A DNA stretch of 64,000 nt from Euborellia annulipes (taxonomy: Eukaryota; Arthropoda; Insecta; Dermaptera; Anisolabididae): NCBI GenBank assembly GCA_023213315.1, contig JAKCPI010005482.1:1-64000 (forward strand), given 5' to 3'. The position numbers and the translations under genes are program-made. Below, piece after piece: positions 24,404-36,700 of this stretch (position 1 is its first letter; each line of letters starts with the position of its first letter). The notes under the pieces are model-generated. The model had not been told where the DNA came from. It saw only the letters and a list, made by a program, of their open reading frames with translations, and made no database searches.

Positions 24404-25815
24404 TGGTGTATGCGTGTGTGAATGGGAAAAAAGTGTATTTTTTAATAAAAAAAAAAAAAAATTATAAATATTCGTAAAATAAGTTAAAATAAGCACGAAA
24501 GGGAAAAAAAAAAAAAAGCATAAAAAATGCAATCTCAATACACTTAGTTTTTCCTAATTCGTGTAGAAATTAAATATCTAATGGCTGCTTATAAAATTGA
24601 GCAATAAGCATTTTGCTTAAAATCCGGTCTCTATTAATGATATATCATTAATCTGTGGCTTGAGACATGCTATGAGAGCCAAAGAGATGATTTCAGCAAC
24701 TCAGGGAGGAATTTCATTTTAAAATTTGACAGAGCCGATACTAGCACCTCGATTGGCGACTGAATCAGCCTAGAACAATGGATTTCAATTCCTCCCATAG
24801 CCTGATAGGGAGCACAATAGCTTTAAAAAGGAGGAACTTGGCCAAAAAAAGGATTATGGGGGGCGCAAGTTAGACACTTGCCTCAGGCGCTTCACACCCT
24901 TGTTACGGCACTTGCCGTTGGCAACTTGATATTTATGAGAAATAGAATTTTCTGCATTAACTGCAAAGAAATCGAAATGTCAAGTTGAAAAAGAGCTGCG
25001 AGAAGCTCTCTAGCCAATAACACCGAGGTTTGATCAAATAGACACGCAGCCATCTCATTCAAAACACGACATGATTGTATTAACACACTTTTAGCAATAC
25101 AAATTTTTATGTTTGTATTATTTTATTAAAAAGTGGGGGGGGGGTGACGTCATACGATTAAATCTTTTCAAGGGAGGCGGGGAAACATCAGGTTTGGGAG
25201 ACACAATTCAAGAAAATTTCGAATTATCGAGACTATAATCAAATAAATGCGTTTATGTTTTTCTCTAAAAAAAAAACACTCAACTTTTTTTGTTTGAATT
25301 TATTATGTATTAAAATACAAATTAGATTAGATGATAATATCACGTTATATATGTCTACATTTGTTACACAACTTTCCTCTTAAGAATTAAGAAAAAGACT
25401 ACTTGCTCTATTTATTAGATAGAATTTCAATTTTATTTTAGGAAATTTATTTATTATTTTATAAAAAAAAAAAATAATAGAAATGATGGTGATGATGAGA
25501 CAAGTGTGTGTGTGTGTGTGTGTGTGTATTCACACATCTACTTTTTGTACTTTAATTACTGACTTAATTTTTATTTAATAATATATATATATAGAATCGC
25601 TCCATTTGTTTTTTCTATTAGACCATTTAGAAAGGGTTGGTTCTCGGGGGACATTCTTCACATTTTTTCAGAACCAGCGCTTTTTTTTTTCCTTTTTTAA
25701 CATTGAATAATTTTTGTGTGTCGCAAAAAATGGTGAATGATAGCAAACGCAAAATTAAAATACGCTACTCTCAGGCTTTCTACAACAGAGAGAGGAGCAG
25801 CAAGAATGGAATAAA

Positions 25816-25866
25816 ATTTCGTCGACGTTTCGGGTAACGCATCGATGCCATCCTCAGGACAATAAA
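25816..25866 (-). ncRNA. Hammerhead ribozyme motif, intact core
   Basis: Minus strand: CUGAGGA, a stem II with two internal mismatches, GAAACGUC, and a stem I of GUC/GAC extended by U-G and U-A pairs. A decayed second half at 25944-25975 (CCTGAGGATGG) lacks the GAAA part. Confidence 0.68.
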
Positions 25867-26184
25867 TTGATAATATTGCTGATGGTGGATACATAGCTGG
25901 TCAAAGCGAGTCTGAAACATGAGCAGGCCCTGTATCCACCTAAGCAATCGTCCTGAGGATGGAATAAGGCCCAGCTTCAACTTCCTGCTCCTTTCAACTT
26001 CTTCGATTCAAACTTCTTTTTTATTCATAAGCGATTTGCATATTATCCGTTTATTTGTAGATATTTCACATTCATGAGGCAAAACGTCACGGAGCTCGCC
26101 ATTAACACAAATTTTATAATAAACAATTTTAAAAAAATTTTGACTATATCTTATAGATAATTAAATTAGTAATCATTGTGTTAA

Positions 26185-26224
26185 AGTCCGAAGATAATTC
26201 CAATCTAGATCGAAACGTCACTTT
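26185..26224 (+). ncRNA. Decayed hammerhead motif
   Basis: CCGAAGA stands in place of CUGAAGA, followed by a weak stem II and GAAACGTC, then the family's AAATAAAG tail. Confidence 0.4.
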
Positions 26225-26653
26225 TGTTTTCATTAAATAAAGATTGACCGAAAAAAGATTCATTTTTGTTATTTTCTTCATGAAAATGAAATTATTTTTA
26301 AATTTTTAGAGGTTTGGGTAGAGATAAAGAATAAAAACCTTGCCCACTACTCCTAGGGTCAGGAGTATTTTTTAAAATAAATTTTTGCCATTGATTGTGG
26401 TTTATTTTAGTTGGTAATTAATAATACAATTTATTTATTTATTTTATCATTTTGGTCACTATTTCTGCAACTGTTCTATTTATTCACTTTGCAAAGAAAA
26501 CGTTATCTGAGGAACTTGATTCATTTTTAACTTTGAAATAAAGTACTTTTTGTTAAAAATTTTATTGAAATCATGTTTTGTACCTAAATGCAGATGCAGA
26601 TCACAGAATCTATGAATTTGATTCACTTTGAACCATGTAAATTCATGTATGTA

Positions 26654-26866
26654 CACTGAGGGACAATAATAAGTCCCACCCATGCGCTTTCTACTTATGA
26701 TTATTTCATTGTTTTTAAAAAAATATTAGTATATTTTTTAATGGAAACTTTCATGGTTCAAATCTAGAAACTTTCCAATAAAGATTTTCATTTTTTTTGT
26801 TATAAAAACAATGAAATAATCACAAGTAGAGAACGCGTGGGTGGGACTTAATATTGACCCTCACTG
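26654..26866. mobile_element. Palindromic mariner-type MITE, copy 1
   Basis: The ends CACTGAGGGACAATA and TATTGACCCTCACTG lie between two TA dinucleotides. The arms continue through GATTATTTCATTGTTTTTA to a short AT-rich centre. Confidence 0.8.
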
Positions 26867-27856
26867 TACAGCAGATATGCCAGTCTTTCCCAAACTGCGC
26901 TGTTCTCTTGGGGCGTCTTGAAAATTTTCCTATACAAAATATTATATTAATTTTTTGCTATTAGGCGAAAAATGCAATGAAAAGGGGGCGAGGGGCCAAA
27001 AAAGGTCGGGAACCACTGATCTAAGATATTTCATATTAAATATTAGAAGAAGAAATAAAAATGTTGCAGTATTTTTGACGTAATTGTAACTGGGATGGAA
27101 ATATTTCCCAATAAACGAATAATACGCAGACAACGTAGAATAAAAAAAGGCCTTGGGCACATTGATTGGATAAAAATCCATCCCAAGTGTGCCCCCGGCT
27201 TTATGTACCACATATAAATAAAGATATTCAATTGTTTTTTTGTTCTTTGAGACACGCTCTATTCCATATATTAAATTCGTTATTCAATATTAAAAGATGA
27301 GATAAAAATAAAAATTTCATCAAAAAATTTATTTAAATATCAAAAAATTTTCTTTCTTTTTGCTTAGTTCTTATATCAAAAATTAGTTTAGCATCACAGC
27401 ATTTGAAATAAACCCTGATAGAAATGTACATACATATCACATCAACAACAACAACAAAATCAACAAACCCATCCATCATCAAAAACAAATTAAAGAGATA
27501 TCACGTGAGCCATTAAAAAAAAAAAAAATAATAAATAAATAAATTACAATCACCAAACAAATTTGTTAATTAAATCAACCACCGAGGATTTCTCTACAAT
27601 TCCAGAATTCATAACAATAAATAAAAACAAAAAAAAAAAAAAAAGAAATTAAATTCCTCTCTCTAGATGAATGAGTGATAATCAACAAACTCTCGACATG
27701 TTTCACCCAAATTGATGTCATCAGGCTTTGTCTGGGCAACAAGGGCAAAAATATCACATCATTTCCTATTAAAATTTAGGCGAGGAGGCGACGCATTACC
27801 TAATAAAAGAAAAGGCCAACGCGAAGAAGACGGTGACCACGATCTCATTAATATTC

Positions 27857-28535
27857 AGGGGAAAATGCTCCCTCCCGGAAAGCGAGGGATATGTAAAAAT
27901 AATGAACATTTTGGAGAAATACGAGAACCATACGAATTAACCTTCAAAAAATGTATTATTACTTACTTTTTTGTGTTTTTTTTCTTTCTCCATTGTTATT
28001 TACAAAATTATACTATATAATATTTGACAAAAATCTTGTGTAGACCTCTTCTGATTGAGATGACTAAAGGAATTAATGAAATCGAGTTGAAAAAATAATT
28101 TCGGTAAATTATGTTAAATAAAAAAAATTTCACAAACTTCCACGGAGCCCCAAAAAAATTATTTATTCTTTGTTTGTTTTTTAATTATCATATGAAGTTA
28201 GCTCTTTTATCGTTCATTATTAAAAAAAAAAAAAAAATAAACAATTTTTATTAAAATTATTAATTATTTTTTCAACTATATTTAATTAATTTTTTTAGTG
28301 ATCTCAATGAGAAAGGTCAGGCCCAAGATTTTTGTCATCTAAATTACAATGGAGAAAGAAAAAACCCAAAAAGTAAGTAATAATAAATACATTTTTTGAT
28401 GGTCAATTCGTATGGTCCTCGCATTTCTTCAAAATTTTCATTATTTTTACATACCCGTATCTCTCGATAAAATCGCCTTTCTGCCAACTTTTTTTAGACT
28501 AACAAAGGGGAAGGAGGGAGCATTTTCCCCGAAAA
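27857..28535. repeat. Inverted-repeat element, about 680 bp
   Basis: The outer arms 27857-28110 and 28268-28535 are complementary (GGGAAAATGCTCCCTCC at the left, GGAGGGAGCATTTTCCCC at the right). A second copy is at 50385-50970. Confidence 0.75.
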
Positions 28536-28807
28536 ACTTGCCAATATTAAGGAAATCGAAGTTAGCGTATTCTTCACTCGCGCCTTGACACGGGCCAATA
28601 AAGATCGAAATAGAGTTAAACTCATTCGGGTTTCAGCTGATTGCACTTTTTCTCTTTCTTAATTCCTCTTGAACTTAAAGCTCGTGGCCAGGAGGGTCGT
28701 TAATATATTCAGAGTTCCTTGAGACACTAGACTTGAAAATATTCAAAGGAGCTGTGAATGTTCGTATTTAAATTTGATAGAACGCAGATAGTTTTATTAT
28801 TAAAACG

Positions 28808-28846
28808 GGGCCGACGTTTCGGACACATATGGGACCATCGACAGGG
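28808..28846 (-). ncRNA. Decayed hammerhead motif (left arm)
   Basis: Minus strand: CUGUCGA, with A6 of the core changed, then stem II GGTC...GTCC and GAAACGUC. It is the left-arm partner of 29003-29040, across about 150 bp. Confidence 0.5.
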
Positions 28847-29002
28847 TGAAGAAATAAATCAAATAGATAATGTTTAGTCAATTATAATTACATAAGATTT
28901 TCATTTTTTTTATTATTTTCTTATAATATCCTATGTTAACGTCCAAAATCAATATAAATATATTAAAATATCTTCGCCAAGTTTATTTCTTCATCGTTTG
29001 TA

Positions 29003-29040
29003 GCCCTGAAGATGGTCCCATATGTGACCGAAACATCGGC
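29003..29040 (+). ncRNA. Hammerhead motif, core intact, stem III weakened
   Basis: CTGAAGA at 29006-29012, stem II GGTC/GACC, then GAAACATC. Stem III reads ACAU instead of ACGU, which is what loss of a CpG would give. Confidence 0.55.
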
Positions 29041-30167
29041 CCTGGCTTTAAAAATAAAATAAAATACAAACTAGCTGCGTTGCTCATTATTTCTACCAAA
29101 TTTAAAAAGTCTTAAGTTGAAAAATAAGAAAAAGTTTTGGATGTTATGTGTAGAGTCACTTTTTGAATGAGCAGCCCGATTTAGGGTGGACAAAGTGCCC
29201 AGGGGGGAGTCCGCCGAACAGGTTGTGGAATGGGGGCCGACAGTTAAGTGCCGGTACCGCTTTGTGGAGGAAGCAAAATCAAATAAACGTCTCCAGCAGA
29301 GCCTGATGAGATCAAAAGCAACCCACCAAATACACACATATATCACTGGAATATAAAACAGTAAAAATTAGACTATGTACATGTATATATATATATAGTA
29401 ACTTTAAATAAAATGTTAATGAGGGAACAAATTAATTTGTATATATATATAATAGAATATAAATTTATATTTTTATAAACATAAAGCTGCTGCTGCTATA
29501 TTAATAGAAAAATATATATACACACTTTTCTTTTTCTTTTTATTTTTAAAATAATCAAAGAAAAGAAGTTAAGTAGATGAATAAGAATAAATATCATTTA
29601 AAAAGAAAAATGGATTTTATACATAATAAAAATAGAGTTTTGTACTATTTAGGTTAAAAAATAAAAATAAAATTAAAAAGTTGATTTGAAATTCAACTTT
29701 GATTGGAGAGAAATTTATAAAAATCTCGAATTAACGTTAGGAAGATCAATCATAATAATAATAATTATATTTCACTATTAGCTGTACTATTTATTTATTT
29801 ATTTCTATTTATTTACTTGCTAAAGAACCCTGTTGAAAATTGGAATTTTATTTGTAGTCGACTAAGTAGCATGCATTTTAAAATTTCGTTTTTCTTTTTT
29901 TATAGAAAGGGAGGCTAGCAAGGAAAAGGAGCAACTAACGCTCTAAGCGAGTATAGAGAGTGGACACAAATCCCTTCTCTTCGATATCAACATCACAGCC
30001 TCGAGAATAGAGATCAGTGCATCCATCCCTTGTCAACTTTAAATGAGGAAGGAAGAATCCCCCTGATTAGGGCAGAAATAGCCCTGCGCGTCGAAACTAG
30101 CCAGCGAGTAAGGCGTGAGCACGACGCAGCCAGGTCCAAGCTCGAGCCAACTCTCTGTTTCTTCTTG

Positions 30168-30548
30168 AAAAGACCTCTTCTTATCTATCTTAATGATACT
30201 CTAATTTATTAAACGTTTAATCTTAACCATTTCTAAGTAAATTTAACACAAATCCATATCATTTTAATAATTAATTACAATTTAAATAAAACAAAGACAA
30301 AAATGTCGAAATTGTTTTATTAACGCCAAATTTCTAAAATTTCTAAAATAATCTTTTCATTCCATTTTTTCTTTGTCTATTTTAAAGGAAATTCTTATAA
30401 AAACAAAATTTTGAATATAAACATCAAACAAAACATATCGAGATTATGTTGATTTGCTCCCTCAAATTGAAAATCGACTTTATTTTATTTAAATTGTATT
30501 CATTCAATTGATTAAAATGATTTGTGTTTGTGTTAAATTTACTTAGAA
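30168..30548. repeat. Palindromic element, second copy of the 17665 family
   Basis: It shares AATTGATTAAAATGATTTGT and AATCGACTTTATTTTATTTA segments with the first copy. The arms are more diverged. Confidence 0.6.
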
Positions 30549-31054
30549 ATATCTACACAGTCAAATACGTTAACTTGAGACTTCTACCCTAACTTGGGAC
30601 AAATTTAAATTCCCCCCGATAGCTTCCTCCCCAGGGCTGCAAATCCATCATAACAAAAATGTTCCGTTTGGCCCAGTTAAGGTTTTTGACTCTATTTCAT
30701 ATTAAATGTTTCTCAAGAAGAAACAAAAATGTTCCATTATTTTTGACGCGCAGTGAAGTTGTAGTTGCGATTCTCAAGAAAAGCAAAGAGCCTCCTCTTA
30801 ACGGCAATATCGTTGATGTCTCGCATCTGAGAGAACTATTAAATGCCTTCTGGAATGGCGAGTAGAGGCAAATTTCCTCCTTCCCAAGTCCGCTTTCGTG
30901 AAAACTGCCTTCAGAGTTAGATTTAGAAATCGCCCCGACCCTGGGTCTGTATAGAGGAAGCTTGGATAATATTCTCGAACAACACATGATGTGAAAAGTT
31001 TCCGCCCTCAACAACATGAGATGCCAGCCAGCACTCGTCAACATTAGCTAGGGG

Positions 31055-31420
31055 ATGCGTTCGCCCATCTCTTGTCAGCCATTAGCGCATGTTTTGTTTA
31101 AGTGTTTGTATGAAATTGGAAAAAAATCGAGTATCGAGCTGTTATTAATATTTAATTTAAAAAGCAATACGCCTCCGCAAATCAAAGGTGAGTTTAAACG
31201 AGGCCGTACCAGCTCTGGAGACGATGCACGTTGGGACGTTCAAAAACTGCAAGCATTGTCCAAAACATCGCTCAAATTCACCAAATGGCGCTAGCTAGAC
31301 AACCGTCGAATCAAAGTACGAGAGAAAGCGACAGAGATATTCGTCAAACGAAGAGGCAATCGCCTTCGTAAACAATTATTTTGAAGAGAAAGCCGACCCG
31401 TCGCGGGGTAAAACGATGGA
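31055..31420 (+). pseudogene. Probable second mariner transposase remnant
   Basis: The frame at 31055-31294 contains EFKRGRTSSGDDAR, which resembles the EFKRGRTSxxDxxRSGRP linker of mariner transposases. Before it is a degraded stretch (SIELLLIFNL...TPPQIKG). The rest is unrecognisable and stops at 31294, although GC-richer sequence continues to about 31440. The call rests on one short motif. Confidence 0.4.
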
Positions 31421-32726
31421 AGCATCGCTGGGAGACTGACAAGGAGACTATGCAGAAAAATAAAAATATATTTGATATTTTTTATCTTGCTTGGGTCAGA
31501 AACTTTTCAGACAAGCCTCGTATATAAAAACGCAACCTTATTCTAAACATTTTTTATTTTTTCCTTGATTTGCCACCCCCTTTGCCATAAAATATGAATT
31601 CAAATAACAAAAACAAGAAGGCATTTATTTGTGGCCAGCCTCTATACTCTTTTTATATATATAGATATAGATATAGATTTAATAGATGACTTTTTATGAA
31701 TTCTGGATAACACAGTTTGTTTGTAAAATTCCTTTTAAATATACAATAAAATTTCTCTCTCTCTGTTTATATTCTCATCAATAAAATAGAAATAGTTTTT
31801 TTTTTTTTTTATAAATGTCTAAAATTTTAAAAAATCTACTCTCTTTTTTCCTTTTTTTTTTAATATCAAACAAGTCATTTATTTGTAAGTCCGAAATATT
31901 TATAAAAAATTCAATAGATAGCCAAATCTTAAAAATTATTTTTTGAACACTACCGTATCTCCGAACACTAAGATATTTATATTTTATATAAATATTTTAT
32001 TTATTTATATATCACAGAAATCCCTTGTTTTCTTTGCAATTTTAATTAAAAAAAAAAATCTTTGATATGGAAACTATTCTTTTTGAATCGTTCGAATTTT
32101 GTTTTTAACGATTTTAGTCTTGTAATAAAACAGATAGGGGAAGTGAGAGTAAAAAACAATTTCGTTTCGAGATTGTTATTTTAGGCCTATTTAAGGGCAT
32201 ATCACATTTTTTCGTTAGTAACCTCTTCCTTATTTTTCAATCAAATCTCAAAAAAATAACAAAAAGTTGAACAAGCAAATCAATTAACCTGGCTGACATG
32301 CAATCAGAATTCGAAGGACGTTGCAGCCAGGAAATTAAACAAAAACCTTCATCAGGTCAAATTTTGTTAAATGTGCTGATTCAATGATCAGAGATGCCGA
32401 GCAAGAAAGTTAGAAATGAAGGTCGTGATTGGCGCCCGAAATGTCCTTCGAATCCTGATCAAATCAATTAAGCTTGAATTGAAATTGAAGTCATTCCATG
32501 TCAGAAGACAATAAATATAGAGTTGTAAAGTCTGATATTTGTTTGTTGGAGTCAAACGTTTCGAGTGTAAGTGACGACATCAAAAGAAACGCGTTCAGAG
32601 ATGGATAAAACTTTCTTTGCATTTTATTTTATCAAAGGTCTTTCACGACTGCTGAGGCTATTTAGAGTATAGAGAACAAATAAAATCGGTCTTCGAGGCA
32701 ATCGATCACTTATGAAAAAAAATTAT

Positions 32727-32995
32727 TACTATTAAAGTCCAGTGCCTGCTTGAGGATTTGTTTACATTCATAGAATACACAACTGCAAAGAATACATAAA
32801 TATTTCTCGATACATTTGCTATGGGAGATATCGTAACTTTAGTAATTAATAACTCTAAAAGTTGTAGGAATTTCGGGATGAAAATAATTTTCCTGTAATC
32901 CCTAGAAGGTCCTCTTTAAGCATATAAAATTTTTCGTTTCAAAATTCCAACGGGAAGTTGCCTAAATAGAGCGAGACAGACGGACATTAGGGAAT
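32727..32995 (-). repeat. Reverse copy of the 42400 repeat
   Basis: It shares CCAGTGCCTGCTTGAGGATT and the closing GCGAGACAGACGGACA segment. Confidence 0.55.
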
Positions 32996-33293
32996 TATAT
33001 AAATAGATTTTAATTTCTAAAATTTAGAAAGGCTGTGTGTGGCGCTTGTTGAAATTGCTTCACATACAATCAGAAGCCAAAAAGACCTTAAAAACAAATA
33101 ACATTTTAATTGAAGGAAGGAAACGATAATGCAAAATTATTTATTCTCTGGACCAGTCTTTGCCAAACTGTGCGCCGCGGCACCATAAGGCGCCGTGATA
33201 ATAAATAATATTATTTCTTTATAAAATGTTACTTGGCTAACGTAAATTTGACCAGCATTTTGCGCCCTCAAAATCAAATTTTTTTTTTTGTTT

Positions 33294-33421
33294 CAGAGGT
33301 ATAGCATCAGCTTCTGGTGCTAAAAGTCGAGGGCTCGCATCCCGAATTGAATTGGATAGCAATCAATTGAAATAAAAAGGGGCCTCAGATGCCGAAAAAG
33401 ACCTTAAACAAATTAAAAGGA
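33294..33421 (+). mobile_element. tRNA-derived SINE, family A, diverged
   Basis: Box B GGGCTCGCATCCC near 33330-33343 and the tail GCCGAAAAAGACCTTAAAC at 33391-33409. It lies about 140 bp beyond the RFX7 stop codon. Confidence 0.65.
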
Positions 33422-33564
33422 AAATAATCTCCCTCTAACGAATCCCATTATCAGACCTGGCATGGAATTTTATTTATCCCTTCTCTCATCTTCATATCTG
33501 TTTTATTAACAAGAATGCTTTAGATTACGTAAGACATCAATCAATCAATTTTTGCCTTTTGTTG

Positions 33565-33772
33565 TTATGAAACTTCAGCATCGCCGACGACTTCGCTGAC
33601 GAATTGTGAAAGGGAGACAGAATCGAGCGGGTCCAGGGCTAAATCATCGAACGTTGACTCGTCTAATAGAGATGGAAGAACAGCTAGAGAACTCGAAGTC
33701 GGTTCAGATGATGTCGGAATTTCAGATTCGCTCAAGCCAAGCGTTATAGGAACAGGAGTATTTGTGTACGAT
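33565..33772 (-). CDS. RFX7: RFX7 terminal coding exon 12
   Basis: The exon holds residues 911-978 and the TAA at 33567-33565. The C-terminus is acidic and hydrophobic (LLDESTFDDLALDPLDS), which resembles a transactivation segment. The acceptor is TTTGTAG. Confidence 0.92.
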
Positions 33773-36700
33773 CTACAAAATGACAAAAAAATTAGCGTTA
33801 CAAAAATAAAAGGAAAGGAAATTAAAAAGAACAAACTTACCTGTGAAAGGAAAGATCATCAGTCGATGTTTGATCGTCGAACATAATAAAATAATTATTG
33901 AGATTGTCAGCAACAGCGGCGGTGGAGAGGCTGACCGATGACGTGGTCGTGACGTCGGGGAAATCCATGATCTCAGATGGCACAGGCGTCGGCGCCGTGT
34001 AGCAAGGCGTTGGCGGATATGGAGCACTTGGCAATTGAATACTTAAACGGGAATGACAAACAAGCGATGGCTGCTGTGCCGGTGGCTGTCCTGTTCCCGA
34101 GCGTGGATGCAACGGCACAGATTGCGAGCGATATGGACCAGAAAGCGCCAGCATTGAAGCATCCGTGAAAAATTGACTCACCTAAAATCAAATCACAAAG
34201 ATTAAAAAAAAATAAAACTTTATTATAGTTAATGCTTTATGGATATGGAGAGTTAATCAGGATTCGCAGGAACTTTGCAGCCAGGAGATTAAATAGAAAG
34301 ATCTTTTATTTAATTTTTTATTCGCCGACGTTTCAGTCGTCAATCACGACCTTCATCAGAGCAAATATTGTCAATTATAAAGATCTTATATATTTTAATA
34401 TTTATTGTAATCCAAAACAATTTTTTTACTAAGATATCTATTACTTGTACTGGGTCTCTGACTCAATGACAATAGATCATTGATAAGCTTGGATGGCAAT
34501 AATAGATATCTTAGTAAAAGTAAATTGTTTTGGATTACAATAAATATTAAAATATATAAGATCTTGTATAATTGACAATATTTGCTCTGATGAAGGTCGT
34601 GATTGACGACTGAAACGTCGGCGAATAAAAATTAAATAAAAGATCTTTCTATTTAATCTCCTGGCTGTTTTATTATAGAATAGTATTCAATAAACTATTT
34701 ATTTTTATTTATATTTTGAAATAATTGAGATAGCGACTTAAGGATCCCCCAAAGGAAAAAAAAAGTCGCAGAAATTGATTGCGCGGCTTGCATAATGTCA
34801 AACAAAATGTGACATAGAAAAGAAAACAATAAGAAATTAGAAAAAAAATATATCACTAATCTAACTAATCTAAGTTAATTCTAAAATATCAAAAAAAATC
34901 ATATTGTTTAGTTTTGAAAATACAAATCGTACAAAATTAAGTTAAATCGGAGCCAACACACTTATTAATCGGTTCCTCGGCACATTCCTAAGGATTTTTT
35001 TGACAATTTTTTTTTAGATCAAAAATATTTTAATAAATTTTACAATAAAAATAATCAGGAACACAAAATAGAATCACAAATGAAATAATGAGAGCTATGC
35101 TAGCCCAGGCAATGAATAATAATAAAAAAAAAATCTACAGGGCCGCAGAAGGCGGTCATGTTGCGAACTACTGTGCAAGTAAGCATAGAATAGTAAATTA
35201 CATACCAACCAGTACAGGTGTGATATTATAAGAAAAATAAACAAATGATCACATCACTTACAGTTAGTAGAGAATTATTTTATTACCTCTCTAGATAAAG
35301 GATCGCGAGGTGTAGTTGGCTGACTGCTTATGGCTGTTGGAAGCGTCACATGTTCAATGGGGTCGAGAGGGGATTGTGGCGCCGAAGCTGAATTCATTAC
35401 ACCGCCTCCTGGATTCACAGGCGTGCCAACATTCCCTCCTTGTCCCATTTGTGCAGCTGATGGAAATGGCGGAGGCAACGGAGCACGAGCAACACTTTAA
35501 AAGAAAATAAAAAAATCAATCCCCTCCTCTCTTGTAAAATTGAAGCATTTGTTTACCTGGATTGTCTTTGCCTTGGCAGAGGAGTGTTTCTGGGCGAGAC
35601 AAAAGGACTGGCGTTGGCGCTCGAGGGTCCAGGGGAGATCGGAGTAAAGGAGAAATTTTTTCTTCTGGTATTCGGACTTGGGGGCTCAATTTGACAGGGC
35701 GTTTCGAAACTGACTCGACGCCTGGAGCTAGATCCAGCGGATGTTGCGGGTCGAGCTCTCGGCGGCGGCGCAGGGGCCAAACTACTAGATGATGAGAGGA
35801 CAAACACCTCCTCTTCGGGCTTCGTCTGAACAACAACGAAAAATCACAGATATATTTATTGCTGATGATATATGGTGGTCTGGAGTCCGATACATCAGGT
35901 CCATGTCAATAAAATCGAAAGAGTCAATAGAAAATTCTCCAAATATCTCTTTTATAAACAGCATGGACATTATCCTGCTGATGACTCTTTCGATTATCTT
36001 TCTTTCCTGGGGGAATATGGTCTTAGTTGTCTTGGGGAGCGAAGGGAAGCCATGCATATTTTACATCTTTCAAGGCTTGTACGTGGGAATGTCGATGATC
36101 CTAATTCCCTATCCCTTATCAACTTCCATACCCCTTTGAGGACCACTCGGAGCTGTGATCTGTTCTATCTCCCACATTCTCAAAATACATTTTTTACAAG
36201 ATCCCCAATTTATAGAATGTGTGAGTTATATAATCACACCTATTCGGAGATTGACCTCTTCTTCGAACCACCAAGGGTACTCAAGGATCTGGTCCCTCTT
36301 AAGCCTGTCTCTCTTAATTAGAGTAATGAAATAATGAAATTTTGAAATTGTAATTGAATGAATGAAATGGATGGGTTGAATGTTGTTCTAATGCCTTGTT
36401 TGTACACCACCCTATAATTGGCTTAGGCTGTTGGGTGATTTATAATATAAATATGAATAAATATGAATATGAATTGCTTCATTTTGCATCACACTTGGGT
36501 AGAAAGCTAAATTTATAACACGTCTGCAAATTTAATGTAATCTCACTCTAATACCTTAAGATTTCGTTCTAAAAGTTGCCGCAATTGCGAGAGTTTTTCA
36601 TCTTGAGCTGGAACTTTATTATTAGTGAAGACCGACGCCGCCGCTTCTGAATGGAAATAACGCATAAGCTCCTCTTCCTGATCATGAGAACTTGTATCGC

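Larger units (their letters stand above)
34285..34668. repeat. Inverted-repeat element with a hammerhead in each arm
   Basis: The arms 34285-34437 and 34503-34668 are near-perfect reverse complements around a loop of about 65 bp. Both ends carry the terminal motif CAGCCAGGAGATTAAAT. It lies in RFX7 intron 10. Confidence 0.88.

Noticed and set aside
29071..29346. 91-aa minus-strand frame near 29.2 kb
   Set aside because: GC-richer but unrecognised, with no splice sites consistent with either neighbouring gene.
30659..31044. Overlapping frames on both strands at 30.7-31.0 kb
   Set aside because: Composition suggests an old insertion near the mariner remnant, but neither translation shows a motif I can name.
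34285..34668. CRISPR array
   Set aside because: The repeats here are inverted pairs and dispersed eukaryotic elements. No spaced direct repeats occur anywhere in the window.
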